The notes below the pieces were generated by a model. It ran no database searches, was not told where the DNA came from, and saw only the letters and a list, made by a program, of their open reading frames with translations. Positions 14,488 to 15,434 of a stretch of 15,434 nt of DNA are shown here, in pieces (within the stretch, counting starts at the first letter, position 1; every line of letters starts with the position of its first letter). Origin of the DNA: JADFWK01 sp035527895. GTDB lineage: Bacteria; Desulfobacterota; DSM-4660; Desulfatiglandales; B25-G16. The stretch is from positions 1 through 15,434 of the forward strand of contig DATKZQ010000167.1 of the NCBI GenBank assembly GCA_035527895.1, given 5' to 3'. The translations under genes and the position numbers were made by a program.

Positions 14488-14526
14488 CCTCGTATCACAA
14501 ATTGAAATGCCAAATGTGATTTGAGG
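14488..14526 (+). promoter_or_regulatory. Hairpin covering the ribosome-binding site of the UPF0173 gene
   Basis: CCTC-GT-ATCACA (14488-14499) pairs with TGTGAT-TT-GAGG (14515-14526): two perfect blocks of 4 and 6 bp with a two-base imperfect step and a 15-base loop. The 3' GAGG is the only Shine-Dalgarno-like sequence before the ATG at 14538. The fold would mask it, or the hairpin may simply be a weak terminator without a T-run. Confidence 0.45.
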
Positions 14527-14537
14527 TCTTCATCGTC

Positions 14538-15242
14538 ATGGGACAAAAGATAATCAAGTGGCTTGGGCATGCTGGTTTTCAGATTACCTCTGAAAAAGGG
14601 AAAATAATCGTCATTGACCCGTGGCTAACGGATAACCCCCTGGCCTCGTGCAAGGCTGAAGATATCACAAAAGCCGATTTCGTGCTCGTAACCCATGACC
14701 ACTTCGATCATGTTGCCGATGCAGCACGCATTGTGAAAGCTACAGGGGCCACCCTCGTCGGGATGCCCGAGACGGTAGGCAGACTGAAAGACGAGGAAGG
14801 AGTACCGGACTCCCAGATCGTTTTCGGTACGGGCATGAATATCGGTGGGACCGCATCTTCCGACGGGATTTCCATAACCATGACCCAGGCCTTCCACTCC
14901 TCGCAGACCGGAAGCCCTGCGGGCTACATCATCAAACTGGAAGACGGCTTTACCGTCTACCATGCCGGAGATACCGGCATATTCTCTTCCATGAAACTCC
15001 TGGGTGATCTCTTCAAGATTGATCTGGCCCTGCTCCCCATCGGTGGTGTTTTTACCATGGACCCCAAGCAGGCCTCAGTTGCGGCAAAGCTCTTGGAAGC
15101 AAAAACCGTCATTCCCATGCACTACAAGACCTTTCCCATTCTGGAGCAGGACGCCTCGTTGTTTGCGGAGATCATGGGGAAAGAGGCATCCCACATCCAG
15201 GTGGTGATCCTTGATCCAGGGCAGGAACATACGTTCTCCTGA
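14538..15242 (+). CDS. UPF0173-type metal-dependent hydrolase (metallo-beta-lactamase fold)
   Basis: The 234-aa cytoplasmic protein has the full set of UlaG/UPF0173 markers: WLGHAGFQI (8-16), IDPWLTDNP (26-34), the metal motif THDHFDH (52-58), further ligands H120, D145 in HAGDTGIF and H195 in IPMHYKTFP, and PIGGVFTMDPKQA (167-179). Length is normal for the family. The natural substrate is unknown, and UlaG itself is an ascorbate-6-phosphate lactonase. It is 52 bases downstream of the ATP-grasp gene on the same strand and may be cotranscribed, but a hairpin lies between. No link to acyl-CoA metabolism can be shown. Confidence 0.92.
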   Translation: MGQKIIKWLGHAGFQITSEKGKIIVIDPWLTDNPLASCKAEDITKADFVLVTHDHFDHVADAARIVKATGATLVGMPETVGRLKDEEGVPDSQIVFGTGMNIGGTASSDGISITMTQAFHSSQTGSPAGYIIKLEDGFTVYHAGDTGIFSSMKLLGDLFKIDLALLPIGGVFTMDPKQASVAAKLLEAKTVIPMHYKTFPILEQDASLFAEIMGKEASHIQVVILDPGQEHTFS

Positions 15243-15298
15243 AAAACTAACGATACAAGAGCATGGAGATATCTTTTTTTGCTCTGCCCTCTAAACAA

Positions 15299-15384
15299 GG
15301 CCCCGTACAGGGCCGTTTCAAACCGACGCACCGCCCCATAAGCCTTAGCACTAAGGTACCAGCCTGCGTGCGCCGTTTTGAAAC
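15299..15384. repeat. Structured palindromic element downstream of the UPF0173 gene
   Basis: GGCCC/GGGCC (15299-15303, 15310-15314) forms a first hairpin. A longer inverted repeat follows: GTTTCAAA (15315-15322) with TTTGAAAC (15377-15384), then after 4 bases on each side CGCAC (15327-15331) with GTGCG (15368-15372), and at the centre the near-perfect CCTTAG-CA-CTAAGG (15343-15356). The symmetry suggests a cruciform-forming repeat or a structured transcript, possibly also ending transcription. There is no T-run. The remainder to 15434 shows no gene. Confidence 0.55.
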
Positions 15385-15434
15385 GCCCACTCCTTTGAAC
15401 CATGGGAGGCCTGCCCTGGCGCTCAGCTTCCGGA

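Noticed and set aside
15122..15403. 93-aa minus-strand frame at the right edge
   Set aside because: It is antisense to the hydrolase gene and runs across the palindromic element, so it is a repeat-derived shadow.

Overview
This window looks like part of a chromosome from an anaerobic, fatty-acid- or aromatic-acid-degrading bacterium of the Desulfobacterota (former Deltaproteobacteria: sulfate reducers and syntrophs), probably from a metagenome. That placement is an inference. It rests on an EMO-type membrane FeS oxidoreductase (DUF224 type) next to etfBA and an acyl-CoA dehydrogenase, an ADP-forming acyl-CoA synthetase beta-type subunit, a DUF3047 protein, and many short palindromic intergenic elements. 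No 16S or ribosomal gene is present to confirm it. Thirteen protein-coding genes are supported. I see no tRNA, rRNA, CRISPR array, transposase or phage gene.

Layout. 1-285: repeat-rich leader with three hairpin families. 286-1476 (+): M24-family metallopeptidase-like protein. 1493-4153 (-): a three-gene set transcribed leftward, DUF3047 secreted protein, endonuclease III (nth), then an M48/Ste24-like membrane protease. 4154-4735: gene-free, GC-rich region holding an element with near-perfect 17-bp terminal inverted repeats, followed by a good promoter. 4736-5899 (+): stand-alone tandem-GAF protein. 5906-8110 (-): two-gene operon of a soluble GAF histidine kinase and an unrecognised single-span membrane protein. 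8111-8334: divergent promoter region. 8335-14485 (+): EMO FeS oxidoreductase, a 445-bp repeat-bearing gap, then etfB, etfA, acyl-CoA dehydrogenase and an ATP-grasp acyl-CoA synthetase subunit. 14538-15242 (+): UPF0173 metal-dependent hydrolase. 15243-15434: structured palindromic tail.

How the genes work together. The rightward block reads as an acyl-CoA oxidation and energy module. The dehydrogenase passes electrons to EtfAB, EtfAB passes them to the membrane FeS/heme b oxidoreductase, and that enzyme reduces menaquinone. The ATP-grasp protein is the beta half of an ADP-forming acyl-CoA synthetase, which could recover ATP from an acyl-CoA product, but its alpha half is not in the window. The GAF kinase, the membrane protein and the tandem-GAF protein form a plausible but unproven sensory group beside this module.

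Points most worth a second look: endonuclease III has His in place of the second [4Fe-4S] cysteine; the M24 protein has Arg where the metal-binding His is expected; the kinase is paired with an unknown membrane protein; and there are several mobile-like palindromic elements. I did not find a convincing wholly new system such as a defence island or a biosynthetic cluster.
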